A DNA stretch of 64,000 nt from Lachnospiraceae bacterium UBA7225. GTDB taxonomy: Bacteria > Bacillota > Clostridia > Lachnospirales > Lachnospiraceae. The translations under genes and the position numbers were made by a program. Shown here piece after piece: positions 55,465 to 63,112 of the stretch. Numbering within the stretch: position 1 is the stretch's first letter; every line of letters starts with the position of its first letter. The stretch covers positions 8,352-72,351 of the forward strand of contig DKTR01000116.1 in assembly GCA_002473385.1 (NCBI GenBank), given 5' to 3'. Below the pieces are notes generated by a model that was not told where the DNA came from, ran no database searches, and saw nothing but the letters and a program-made list of their open reading frames with translations.

Positions 55465-55824
55465 ATGGGCTGTCTTGGAAATGTGTTATGGTTTATTTTT
55501 GGCGGATTTATCAGTGGATTGAGCTGGTGTCTCGCAGGATGTCTGTGGTGTATTACCATTGTCGGCATTCCGGTGGGAATGCAGTGTTTTAAGTTTGCTT
55601 CAATGAGCTTTTTTCCTTTTGGAAAAGAAGTGGTTTATGGGGGTGGTGCAGCTTCCTTTTTGCTGAATGTTGTCTGGCTGGTTGTCTCCGGTATGGCTTT
55701 GGCGATAGAGCATCTGGCAATCGGGGCACTACTGTGCGTAACGATCGTGGGTATCCCGTTCGGGCTGCAGCATTTTAAATTGGCGAAGCTGGCGCTGATG
55801 CCGTTTGGAGCAGACATTGTCTAA
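55465..55824 (+). CDS. YccF-domain inner-membrane protein
   Basis: 119 residues from ATG 55465 behind AAAGGAGG (55451-55458). Two repeats of the YccF/DUF307 pattern are visible: LGNVLWFIFGGFISGLSWCLAGCLWCITIVGIPVGMQCFKFA and FLLNVVWLVVSGMALAIEHLAIGALLCVTIVGIPFGLQHFKLA, shown here only as family landmarks; each ends with TIVGIP-G-Q-FK, followed by PFG. Function is unknown. It is second in the riboswitch operon, so a link to manganese or envelope ion balance is possible (inference). Confidence 0.88.
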   Translation: MGCLGNVLWFIFGGFISGLSWCLAGCLWCITIVGIPVGMQCFKFASMSFFPFGKEVVYGGGAASFLLNVVWLVVSGMALAIEHLAIGALLCVTIVGIPFGLQHFKLAKLALMPFGADIV

Positions 55825-55837
55825 AAAAGAAGAACCT

Positions 55838-55962
55838 GCCGTGCCTGCACGGGCATTTGGCGAATGCTGCGAGGGGTGCTATGCGCCAGTGGCGCATGTT
55901 TAGCACCGGCCGGAGCGAAGGCGTAGATCAAATACCCCGCTGCAAGCAACGGGGTATTTGAT
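55838..55962. repeat. Cluster of nested hairpins between convergent yccF and mscL genes
   Basis: Three stems follow each other: CCGTGC/GCACGG (55839-55852); GGTGCTA-TGCGCC with GGCGCA and TAGCACC (55875-55907); and a 13-bp stem, ATCAAATACCCCG with CGGGGTATTTGAT (55927-55962). The last is strong enough for bidirectional termination, though T runs are short. The compact multi-stem design resembles dispersed intergenic palindromes of Lachnospiraceae; this resemblance is from memory. Confidence 0.6.
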
Positions 55963-55997
55963 TTCGGAGAGCGGGATATTTTGCAAAAGCTGACAGG

Positions 55998-56456
55998 TTA
56001 TTCAATGACAGAAGTACAGTGCGGGCAGCGCGTTGCGTTAATATCAATTTCGCTCTGGCAGAAAGGACATTTTTTCGTTGTGGGAGCTTCTTCTTTGATT
56101 TCATTGTGATGACCGACCGTGGCAAGCTTATTCATGGCCTTTACAAGCATAAAGATCACGAATGCCATAATAAGGAAATTGATGACTGCGGTGATAAAGC
56201 TGCCGTAGGCAAAGACCGCGACACCGGCTTCCTGCGCGGCGGCAAGTGTGGTAAATTTCTGATCGCCGCTGAGCTGGATGAACCAGTTGGAAAAATCAAT
56301 ACCGCCGGTGACAAGGCTGATGACCGGCATGATGATGTCGTTTACCAGCGATGTGATGATGGACTGGAATGCACCGCCGATGATGACGCCGACTGCCAGA
56401 TCCATAACATTTCCACGCATGATAAATGTTTTGAATTCACCGATAAGTTTCTTCAT
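55998..56456 (-). CDS. mscL: Large-conductance mechanosensitive channel with a C-terminal zinc ribbon
   Basis: 152 residues. MscL N-terminus ([26 protein letters not shown]), a first helix, a periplasmic loop and a second helix ([21 protein letters not shown]) are intact. Instead of the usual short helical bundle, the C-terminus ends in [18 protein letters not shown], a double-CxxC zinc ribbon. The channel releases solutes on hypo-osmotic shock. The ribbon may hold the cytoplasmic pentamer together or bind a partner. RBS AGGAGGG precedes the ATG. Confidence 0.93.
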   Translation of the reverse strand: MKKLIGEFKTFIMRGNVMDLAVGVIIGGAFQSIITSLVNDIIMPVISLVTGGIDFSNWFIQLSGDQKFTTLAAAQEAGVAVFAYGSFITAVINFLIMAFVIFMLVKAMNKLATVGHHNEIKEEAPTTKKCPFCQSEIDINATRCPHCTSVIE

Positions 56457-56493
56457 AGCTCATATACCCTCCTACGTAAAATATATTGATGCT

Positions 56494-56522
56494 ATTTTAG
56501 CAAAAAAAACAGGATATTACAA
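56494..56522 (-). promoter_or_regulatory. Promoter for mscL
   Basis: Minus-strand -35 TTGTAA (56517-56522), 17-base spacer, -10 TAAAAT (56494-56499), about 38 bases before the start. Confidence 0.6.
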
Positions 56523-56588
56523 TGTATCCGGTATGATTATTTTGCATAACAATCAAAAAATTCCGGATTGAAACATAGAGAGAAATGG

Positions 56589-56617
56589 TTGCTATTCGTA
56601 ACGCACTGTGTTATAGT
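56589..56617 (+). promoter_or_regulatory. Promoter for the yhaO-yhaN-like operon
   Basis: -35 TTGCTA (56589-56594), 17-base spacer, -10 TATAGT (56612-56617). It lies within the longer open frame from 56585, which supports the downstream start at 56726. Confidence 0.55.
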
Positions 56618-56725
56618 CAGAACGCATACCATGTGGATAAAACACATATGATAGAGGAACTTCTGGCTTCTGATCAATACCGGGATGGTAACGGTAAAAG
56701 AAGAAGCAGTGGGATGGGAGAAAAC

Positions 56726-57796
56726 ATGAGATTTATTCATATCGCAGATATACATCTGGGTGCGGTGCCCGATAAAGGGCAGCCGTGGTCGCAGAAGCGG
56801 GCACAGGAGATCTGGAAAAGCTTTCAAAGAGTGATCCGGGAGGCGGAGAGGGAACAGGTGGACCTTCTTTTGATTGCGGGAGATCTGTTCCACCGGCAGC
56901 CGCTTATGCGTGAGCTAAAAGAGGTTAATTATTTATTTAGCAGACTGAGCAGGACGCAGGTAGTCTGGATGGCGGGCAACCACGATTATCTTCATCGTGA
57001 TTCTCCCTGCCGCAATTTTGCATGGGAGGAAAATGTGATTTTTCTGGATTCTCCGGAGTGCGAGAGTGTCTATTTTAAGCGGCTGGAGACGACGGTATAT
57101 GGCTTTAGCTATTACAGCAGGGAGATTATGGAGCCGCTTTATGACGGTCTGGAGCCGGACAAAACGCCTGGGTGTCACATTCTGCTGGCACATGGAGGGG
57201 ACAGCCATCATATTCCGATAGATAAAAAACGTCTGGCGGCAAGCGGCTTTGATTACATTGCACTCGGACATATTCATAAACCGCAGATGCTTGTGCAGGA
57301 TAAAATGGCCTATGCCGGTGCGCTGGAGCCGGTTGATAGCAATGATACTGGTGTACACGGCTACATTCTGGGCGAATATGCCGACGGACAGATCTGCACG
57401 GAATTTGTTCCGTTTGCCTGCCGGGAATATGTACAGCTTTCACTGGAGAGCAGCCTGGAGAGTACCGACTATGAAATGCAGGAGCGGATCGCGCGGGAAA
57501 TAGCAGCCAACGGTGCCTCAAATATTTATAAGATAGACATTGTCGGGGCGCGGGAGCCGGAGATTGTGTATCAGACGGAAACCTACCGCGGGCTTGGCAA
57601 CATCCTGGAGATCAACGATCTGACGGAGCCGGGCTTTTCAATTGAAGAATTGCGGCTTCAGCATGGGCAGGATATCATCGGGCGCTATATAGAAAAGCTT
57701 TTGCCAAAGGAAGGCGGGGAGGATGACAGTCCGGTGAAGCGGCAGGCGCTTGCTTACGGAATTGCCGCGATGAAAAAAACGCAGAAGAGGTTATAA
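56726..57796 (+). CDS. yhaO: SbcD/YhaO-like DNA repair exonuclease (metallophosphatase)
   Basis: 356 residues from ATG 56726 (GGGAGAAA upstream); the frame extends to 56585 but without a ribosome site. The calcineurin-like metal motifs are complete: FIHIADIHLGA, LLIAGDLFHR, VWMAGNHDYL, ILLAHGGDSHH and ALGHIHKP. SbcD-type proteins form a nuclease complex with an SMC-like ATPase, here the next gene, which begins directly after the stop. The pair acts on DNA ends in the cytoplasm. Confidence 0.88.
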   Translation: MRFIHIADIHLGAVPDKGQPWSQKRAQEIWKSFQRVIREAEREQVDLLLIAGDLFHRQPLMRELKEVNYLFSRLSRTQVVWMAGNHDYLHRDSPCRNFAWEENVIFLDSPECESVYFKRLETTVYGFSYYSREIMEPLYDGLEPDKTPGCHILLAHGGDSHHIPIDKKRLAASGFDYIALGHIHKPQMLVQDKMAYAGALEPVDSNDTGVHGYILGEYADGQICTEFVPFACREYVQLSLESSLESTDYEMQERIAREIAANGASNIYKIDIVGAREPEIVYQTETYRGLGNILEINDLTEPGFSIEELRLQHGQDIIGRYIEKLLPKEGGEDDSPVKRQALAYGIAAMKKTQKRL

Positions 57797-59383
57797 ATGG
57801 AAATTTTAGAGATAAGAATGGACCATTTTGGAAAATTTAATGGGCAGAGTATGGCATTTCATCCGGGAATCAATGTTGTCTACGGAGATAATGAAACCGG
57901 AAAAAGTACTATGCGTGCGTTTATACGGGGAATGTTTTTCGGGATTGACAGGATGCGCGGGCGTGCGGCGCAGCAGGACGAATACAGCTTGCGCCAGCCA
58001 TGGGAGAATGGCAGCTATTATTCCGGCATGCTCAGATTTCAGAGCGGTAATAAGGTTTACCGGATCGAACGAAATTTTGAGAAGCGGGACAAAGAGGTAC
58101 GTCTGATCTGTGAGACGGAGGGGCGTGAACTGGATCCGGAGGAGCTTTCCGCTTTTTTAAATGGAATGGATGAGACCGCTTTTTCAAACACTGTATTTTT
58201 TGGCGGGCAGAGCGGGGAGACAGATGATGGACTGGCCAATGCTGTGCGAAATGGCATGATTAACGCCGGGAGCAGTGATTTGTCTGGCATAGATACGGCG
58301 AAGGCAATGGAGGAGCTGAAGGAAGAACGCAAAAATCTGGAGCGCGGAAAAAAGCAGAAGGTTGCCGCAAAGATCGAGAAGATGCAGGAGCTTTCCATGA
58401 AGATCGATTATGTCCGGCAGGAGCTTGAGCAGCTTGCAAAGCAGGAGACAAAGCAGCGGGAGCAGCTGAAAGCCATGGAGACAGAAATCCGGGAGGCCGG
58501 GGAGGCGTACAACAGGGACAAAGAAGAGACAGAGATGGGAAATACCGGGACGATTGCATGGAAGGCAGGTAAAATCGCCATGGCAGTGATTGCGGTGGCG
58601 GCACTGGCAGCCGCACTGGTGGTTGATGACTGGCAGGTGCGTGCGGGTGCCGTGGCAGTTATTCTGATGGCATGTCTGGGCGTGCAGCTTTTCGGAGTGC
58701 GGGATCAGAAACAGAAGGATCTTCTGCGGGAACAGGAAGCACAGCTTCGTGAGCAGCGGATGCGCCAGGAATATGAGCGGCAGAAGGCGCAGTACGAGCG
58801 GCAGCAGAGAAATGCTCCCAGGAAGGAACGTCTGCTTGCTAATCTGGAATGGACTGCGAATACACGCAGGGAAAAGCAGGTAATGCTGGAAGAACTGCAG
58901 GAACAGCAGCAGATGCTGAAAACGCAGAACGGCGAAGTGGAGGAGTTTGAGCAGAAGCTTTCTGCCATTTATCTTGCTATGGATACACTCTCTGAGGTGA
59001 CAACAGAGATTTACCAGGAATATGCGGAAAGGCTGAATATGCGCATTTCGGAAATTTTATCTGTCATCACAGGTGGTAAGTACACGGGAGCTTATCTGGA
59101 CGAAAATTTCCAGGTACGGGTGAGTACGCCGCAGAAGCTGCTGTCTATCTGGCAGATCAGCCGCGGAACCATGGAGCAGGTTTATTTTGTTTTGCGTATG
59201 GCATGCGCGGAATTTTTAAATCCTGAGGATATGCTGCCGCTGGTTCTGGACGATGCTTTTATCACATACGATGACACCCGCCTTGAGCAGACACTGCGGT
59301 GGCTGTCTCTTTGCGGGCGTCAGGTGCTGCTGTTCACCTGCCACCGGAGGGAGCAGGAGATTCTGCAGCGGTTATATCAATGA
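57797..59383 (+). CDS. yhaN: SMC-like AAA ATPase, YhaN/SbcC-type partner
   Basis: 528 residues, about half the size of SbcC. Walker A GDNETGKST at the N-terminus, GGQSGETDD, coiled-coil arms rich in Glu/Lys/Gln (about 175-245 and 300-390), and C-terminal LPLVLDDAFITYDD (Walker B and D-loop) with LFTCHRRE. Between the arms are two hydrophobic segments (IAMAVIAVAALAAALVV; GAVAVILMACLGVQLFGV) as in membrane-associated YhaN-like proteins, instead of a zinc hook. It abuts the exonuclease gene with no gap. Confidence 0.85.
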   Translation: MEILEIRMDHFGKFNGQSMAFHPGINVVYGDNETGKSTMRAFIRGMFFGIDRMRGRAAQQDEYSLRQPWENGSYYSGMLRFQSGNKVYRIERNFEKRDKEVRLICETEGRELDPEELSAFLNGMDETAFSNTVFFGGQSGETDDGLANAVRNGMINAGSSDLSGIDTAKAMEELKEERKNLERGKKQKVAAKIEKMQELSMKIDYVRQELEQLAKQETKQREQLKAMETEIREAGEAYNRDKEETEMGNTGTIAWKAGKIAMAVIAVAALAAALVVDDWQVRAGAVAVILMACLGVQLFGVRDQKQKDLLREQEAQLREQRMRQEYERQKAQYERQQRNAPRKERLLANLEWTANTRREKQVMLEELQEQQQMLKTQNGEVEEFEQKLSAIYLAMDTLSEVTTEIYQEYAERLNMRISEILSVITGGKYTGAYLDENFQVRVSTPQKLLSIWQISRGTMEQVYFVLRMACAEFLNPEDMLPLVLDDAFITYDDTRLEQTLRWLSLCGRQVLLFTCHRREQEILQRLYQ

Positions 59384-59422
59384 TATGGGGCGGCTTTTCC
59401 GGAAGATACCGGAGATAGCCGC

Positions 59423-60592
59423 TTATTTATTGGCCTTTTCCAGGAAGCGCTGGATGCGGTCGAGCGGGCTTAACAGCTCGCTGATCGAGGCATCGTGATT
59501 CAGCGTGTCAATAATATAGGCAAGGTATTTGCTGAGGTCACAGCTTGTATAATATTTTTTTGAGAGCAGCTCCGGTGTCTGGTAGACCAGATTGGTTGTG
59601 AGCAGATAATCGAACACGCCATCCTCGTATGCCTTGTCGAATTTTTCCAGACCGTTGGTGAAAAGACCAAAGGTAGAGCAGATGAAGATCCGTCTTGCTT
59701 TCAGCTTTTTCAGCGCAGAGGCAACTTCGAGCATACTGTCGCCGGAAGAAATCATGTCGTCGATAATCACCATGTCCTTCCCCTCCACATTGGATCCGAG
59801 AAATTCATGTGCCACGATCGGATTGCGTCCGTCTACGATCTTCGAATAATCCCTTCTCTTATAGAACATACCCATGTCCAGTCCGAGCACATTTGCCATG
59901 TAAACGGCGCGGTTCATGCCGCCTTCGTCCGGGCTGATGATCATCATGGTATCCTTGTCGATGTGAAGATCCGGTTCTGCCTTAAATAAACCTTTGATAA
60001 ACTGATACACCGGCTGGATCGTTTCAAAGCCATGCAGTGGAATGGCATTTTGCACACGCGGATCGTGTGCATCGAAGGTGAGGATATTGTCAACCCCCAT
60101 ATTTGCCAGCTCCTGGAGTGCCAGTGCGCAGTCAAGAGACTCACGGCCGCTTCTTTTGTGCTGGCGTCCTTCATATAAAAACGGCATGATTACCGTAATG
60201 CGCTTTGCCTTACCTTCTGCGGCAGCAATAATACGCTTCAGATCCTGAAAATGATCGTCCGGAGACATATGGTTTATGCGTCCGCTGAGAGAATAGGTGA
60301 GACTGTAGTTGCAGACATCGACCAGAATATAAAGATCGTCGCCGCGCACGGAATCGGTAATGGTGCCTTTGGCTTCACCGGAGCCAAAACGGGGGGTTTT
60401 TGCATTCACAATGTAGCTGTCTTTTTCGTATTCACGGAATGCAATGGTTGATTTGTGTTCGTGGTCACGCTCTTTGCGCCATTGTACAAGATACTGGTTG
60501 ATTTTCTCGCCAAGCTCTTTGCAGCTTTCAAGCGGAATCAGAGCAAGTGATCCCACCGGAATAGTGTCCAGGTTACGTTTTTCTGTCTGCAT
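59423..60592 (-). CDS. prs: Ribose-phosphate pyrophosphokinase (long form)
   Basis: About 389 residues from the second Met (GGAGG is too close to the first). The PRPP synthetase core is clear: ITVIMPFLYEGRQHKRSGRESL (flexible loop and ribose region), TFDAHDPRVQNAIP and the PRPP-binding loop DMVIIDDMISSGDSM. It makes PRPP for purine, pyrimidine and NAD synthesis. Common bacterial Prs has about 315 residues; the extra length lies at the N-terminus and in inserts, a form I associate with Lachnospiraceae. Monocistronic, convergent with the yhaN-like gene. Confidence 0.9.
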   Translation of the reverse strand: MQTEKRNLDTIPVGSLALIPLESCKELGEKINQYLVQWRKERDHEHKSTIAFREYEKDSYIVNAKTPRFGSGEAKGTITDSVRGDDLYILVDVCNYSLTYSLSGRINHMSPDDHFQDLKRIIAAAEGKAKRITVIMPFLYEGRQHKRSGRESLDCALALQELANMGVDNILTFDAHDPRVQNAIPLHGFETIQPVYQFIKGLFKAEPDLHIDKDTMMIISPDEGGMNRAVYMANVLGLDMGMFYKRRDYSKIVDGRNPIVAHEFLGSNVEGKDMVIIDDMISSGDSMLEVASALKKLKARRIFICSTFGLFTNGLEKFDKAYEDGVFDYLLTTNLVYQTPELLSKKYYTSCDLSKYLAYIIDTLNHDASISELLSPLDRIQRFLEKANK

Positions 60593-60643
60593 TATCATTC
60601 CTCCGTAATTTCATTCATTTATCAATATATCATAAAAGCCAAT

Positions 60644-61660
60644 TTATTCAAGGCTTTTTTTAGATCTGTTTAAACTGTTGCGCTCCATTTTCTTTAAAAG
60701 CCGGATATCCTTTCCGAACAGCTTCAGCATCGTATAGTTCGTTGAGATACGCGAAAAGATACGCTCTGAGTAGGTATCCTTAAATGCTTTTAGCGAAAGA
60801 TTTGTAGAAATAATAGTGGATTTCCGGGATGTAAGCCGCTCGTTGATGCACAGGAACAGCTCGGAATTCACAAAGGTATTTGTGATTTCTGTGCCGAGAT
60901 CGTCAATGATCAGCAGATCGCAGTCATAAATACCATCCAGGGTACCCTCCGGCTGCTCTGATTTTCCGAAACGCTTTTGCGCGATTATTTCAAAAAGCTC
61001 CTGCGCGGAAAAATATACAACGGAATGCGTCGTGTCCAGAAGCTCCCGGGCGATGCAGTGTGAGAGGAACGTTTTCCCGACGCCGGTATCGCCGTAAAAG
61101 AACAGGTTTGCGTCTGTGGTGTCGAAATCCCGGATGAACTGACGGCAGACGGCGTGAACCTTCTGCATCCGCTCCAGAGAGGACACTCCGCTGATTTCTT
61201 CTTTCAGTTCGGCGGAGTAGTAGTCGAAGGAGAAAGTCTGGAAATTTTCTTCATCCAGAATATCGCGCAGATTTGACTGTGTGTATAAAAGATCAATCTC
61301 CGCTTTCTGGAAACAATGACATTTCTGACCGTTTATATAGCCAAGGTCATGGCAGTCCGGACAGTCGTAAGTCAGCTCCATATAATCCGCCGGGAAACCG
61401 CCTGCGAGAAGAACCTCCTGGCGTTGTGCACCGAGGACGGCAATGTGCTTCTTTAAGGCGGAAAGGGCATTGTCATTGCCGGACAGAAGCTGTCTGGCGC
61501 ACTGCACACTTGCCGATGCGATCTCGTCATCGATCTCCCGGATACGCGGCAGTTTTTCGCGCACCTCACGTACGCGCTCCTCCATCTGGCGGCGGTGCAT
61601 AGTCTGGCGGCGGTAATAATCCCGCATAATTGCGTCATATTGTGAATTGTTCAGTGCCAC
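60644..61660 (-). CDS. dnaC: DnaC/DnaI-type helicase loader ATPase
   Basis: 338 residues, GTG start (61658-61660) behind AAGGAGG. The N-terminal third is helical, followed by a zinc site (CPDCHDLGYINGQKCHC) and a AAA+ domain with Walker A FYGDTGVGKTFLSH, Walker B LLIIDDLGTE and a sensor STNLSLKAF. DnaI-type proteins load the replicative helicase. The gene is 11 bases downstream of the DnaD-domain gene, its usual partner in Firmicutes. Confidence 0.92.
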   Translation of the reverse strand: MALNNSQYDAIMRDYYRRQTMHRRQMEERVREVREKLPRIREIDDEIASASVQCARQLLSGNDNALSALKKHIAVLGAQRQEVLLAGGFPADYMELTYDCPDCHDLGYINGQKCHCFQKAEIDLLYTQSNLRDILDEENFQTFSFDYYSAELKEEISGVSSLERMQKVHAVCRQFIRDFDTTDANLFFYGDTGVGKTFLSHCIARELLDTTHSVVYFSAQELFEIIAQKRFGKSEQPEGTLDGIYDCDLLIIDDLGTEITNTFVNSELFLCINERLTSRKSTIISTNLSLKAFKDTYSERIFSRISTNYTMLKLFGKDIRLLKKMERNSLNRSKKSLE

Positions 61661-61671
61661 GTCTCTCCTCC

Positions 61672-62808
61672 TTAGCAGTCAAGAAGCTGCTGTTCAAGCT
61701 GTTCAAAGTCGTAATCACGCTGCGGAAAGTTGTTGAATTTATTTACAGGAGCTTTGCGCCGGTTTTGCTGCGGCTTTTGCACGGGCGCTGCGGCGGGGGC
61801 GGGGCGGTCCAGTGCGGCGATATCACTTAGACGGGTGATGCCGGCTGCCTTCCAGCTTTCAAGGATTTTATCTGCATACTGGAAATTTGGCGCATGCGTG
61901 CGGTTGACAGTGCGGCGGCATGCTTCCAGAACGACCTCCAGCGAAAAATGATACTGCGTAAACCAGCGCGCCATCATTTCAGCCTCTGCCTGCGCCGGAC
62001 CACGGTCTTTGATGCCGAAAGCATTCATGACGGCATAGTAATCCTTGCTGTAGAGGTTCGTGTCCTTTTTGGCTTCTGCGACGGTTGAAATCTGCTTTGC
62101 TGCCCATTCCAGCGCAACGGCACGGATATAGCTGATGCTGCGTTTTCCTTTGGAGACACAATATTCGATCAGATACTCGATCAGATCCACGGAAAAATGG
62201 AGTTCGTCGTAAAAATATAGAATATTTGTGACTTCCGTACTGCTGAGTTTTTTTCCGAGATACTGCTGTGCGATATACATGAGCTGCTGAATATCTTCCT
62301 GTGCCGCCAGTTCCTTTTTCCGGTCGGCGGATATGGCGATCCGTCCCGGCTCGGAATCGCTGCGGAGCGGAAGGTCTGCAGCGTGTGAAGCATAGCTGTC
62401 CAGACGGTTTCCGGCACCGGAAGCGCTTTCTGCCTGATTTGCAGAAGAAGAAACCGGTTTTGCCGGAGACGGAGCGGCAGCAGCGGCGGTCTCATTCCGG
62501 GAGCCGGAGATAGGAGTGCCGTCTGTCAGAGTGATACTATCCAGATCACCGCCGGGGGTGTATGTGATCTGCAGGAGCTTTTGTTTTTCCCAGTACGTAA
62601 GGGCGCGCTTTACATCGCTCTCTGTGTGATTGAAGGTATCCGCAATTACAGAAATGGAAAGTTCACGGTCTGTGCTGCTGCTGCGAAGCAGATAGAGATA
62701 TATTTTTACAAACTCTCCGTTTGCCGAAATCATGTACTCATCAAAAAAACGATTGTGAACCAGCGTATATTCGCCGGAATGGTATTTATGTATGATCAAT
62801 TCGTTCAC
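61672..62808 (-). CDS. dnaD: DnaD-domain replication initiation protein
   Basis: The open frame reaches 62970, but its first part overlaps the promoter and DnaA boxes. GTG at 62806-62808 or TTG at 62797-62799 (AGGTG upstream) is the likely start; the longer is given, about 378 residues. The N-terminal winged-helix domain (EYMISANGEFVKIYLYLLRS, ISVIADTFNHTESDVKRAL) is followed by an Ala/Ser-rich linker and DnaD/DnaB2 domains (ILYFYDELHFSVDLIEYLIE; YYAVMNAFGI; ILESWKAAGI). It remodels DNA and recruits the helicase loader encoded next. Confidence 0.85.
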   Translation of the reverse strand: MNELIIHKYHSGEYTLVHNRFFDEYMISANGEFVKIYLYLLRSSSTDRELSISVIADTFNHTESDVKRALTYWEKQKLLQITYTPGGDLDSITLTDGTPISGSRNETAAAAAPSPAKPVSSSANQAESASGAGNRLDSYASHAADLPLRSDSEPGRIAISADRKKELAAQEDIQQLMYIAQQYLGKKLSSTEVTNILYFYDELHFSVDLIEYLIEYCVSKGKRSISYIRAVALEWAAKQISTVAEAKKDTNLYSKDYYAVMNAFGIKDRGPAQAEAEMMARWFTQYHFSLEVVLEACRRTVNRTHAPNFQYADKILESWKAAGITRLSDIAALDRPAPAAAPVQKPQQNRRKAPVNKFNNFPQRDYDFEQLEQQLLDC

Positions 62809-62852
62809 CTGCTTGTTTTTGTAGAAGTGGGGCGCTAAATATACCCATAAGC

Positions 62853-62881
62853 AGTATATCATAGCTTTTTTAAAAAGAAAA
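62853..62881 (-). promoter_or_regulatory. Promoter for dnaD-dnaC
   Basis: Minus-strand -10 TATACT (62853-62858) with a weak -35 TTTTCT at 17 bases (62876-62881). The leader to the GTG start is about 40 bases. DnaA-box repeats begin 37 bases upstream of the -35 position. Confidence 0.45.
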
Positions 62882-62917
62882 CATTTACTTATACCAGGCG
62901 GCTTTTGTGAAAAACTG

Positions 62918-63111
62918 TGTGGATAATGTGGATAATGTGGATAAAAGATGCGCAGATGTTCCGGATGCAACTAGAAATGTCGAGGAAAATCAAGGTTTGT
63001 CGAAATATAAGACATTATGTGTCCGAAGTTATGTCGACAATAATGTGCACAAAAAATTCCACACGCCTGTCTGCCGGTTTGTGTGCATAAGCGTGTGGAT
63101 AATGTGGATAA
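62918..63111. promoter_or_regulatory. DnaA-box cluster
   Basis: The 9-mer TGTGGATAA, the complement of the DnaA-box consensus TTATCCACA, occurs three times without gaps at 62918, 62927 and 62936, and again at 63094 and 63103, with a one-mismatch copy TGTGCATAA at 63082. Five perfect boxes in under 200 bases is far above chance. The cluster fills the gap between murC and dnaD-dnaC. It could regulate dnaD, titrate DnaA or mark an origin-like site; no dnaA gene is in the window. Confidence 0.8.
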
Positions 63112-63112
63112 G

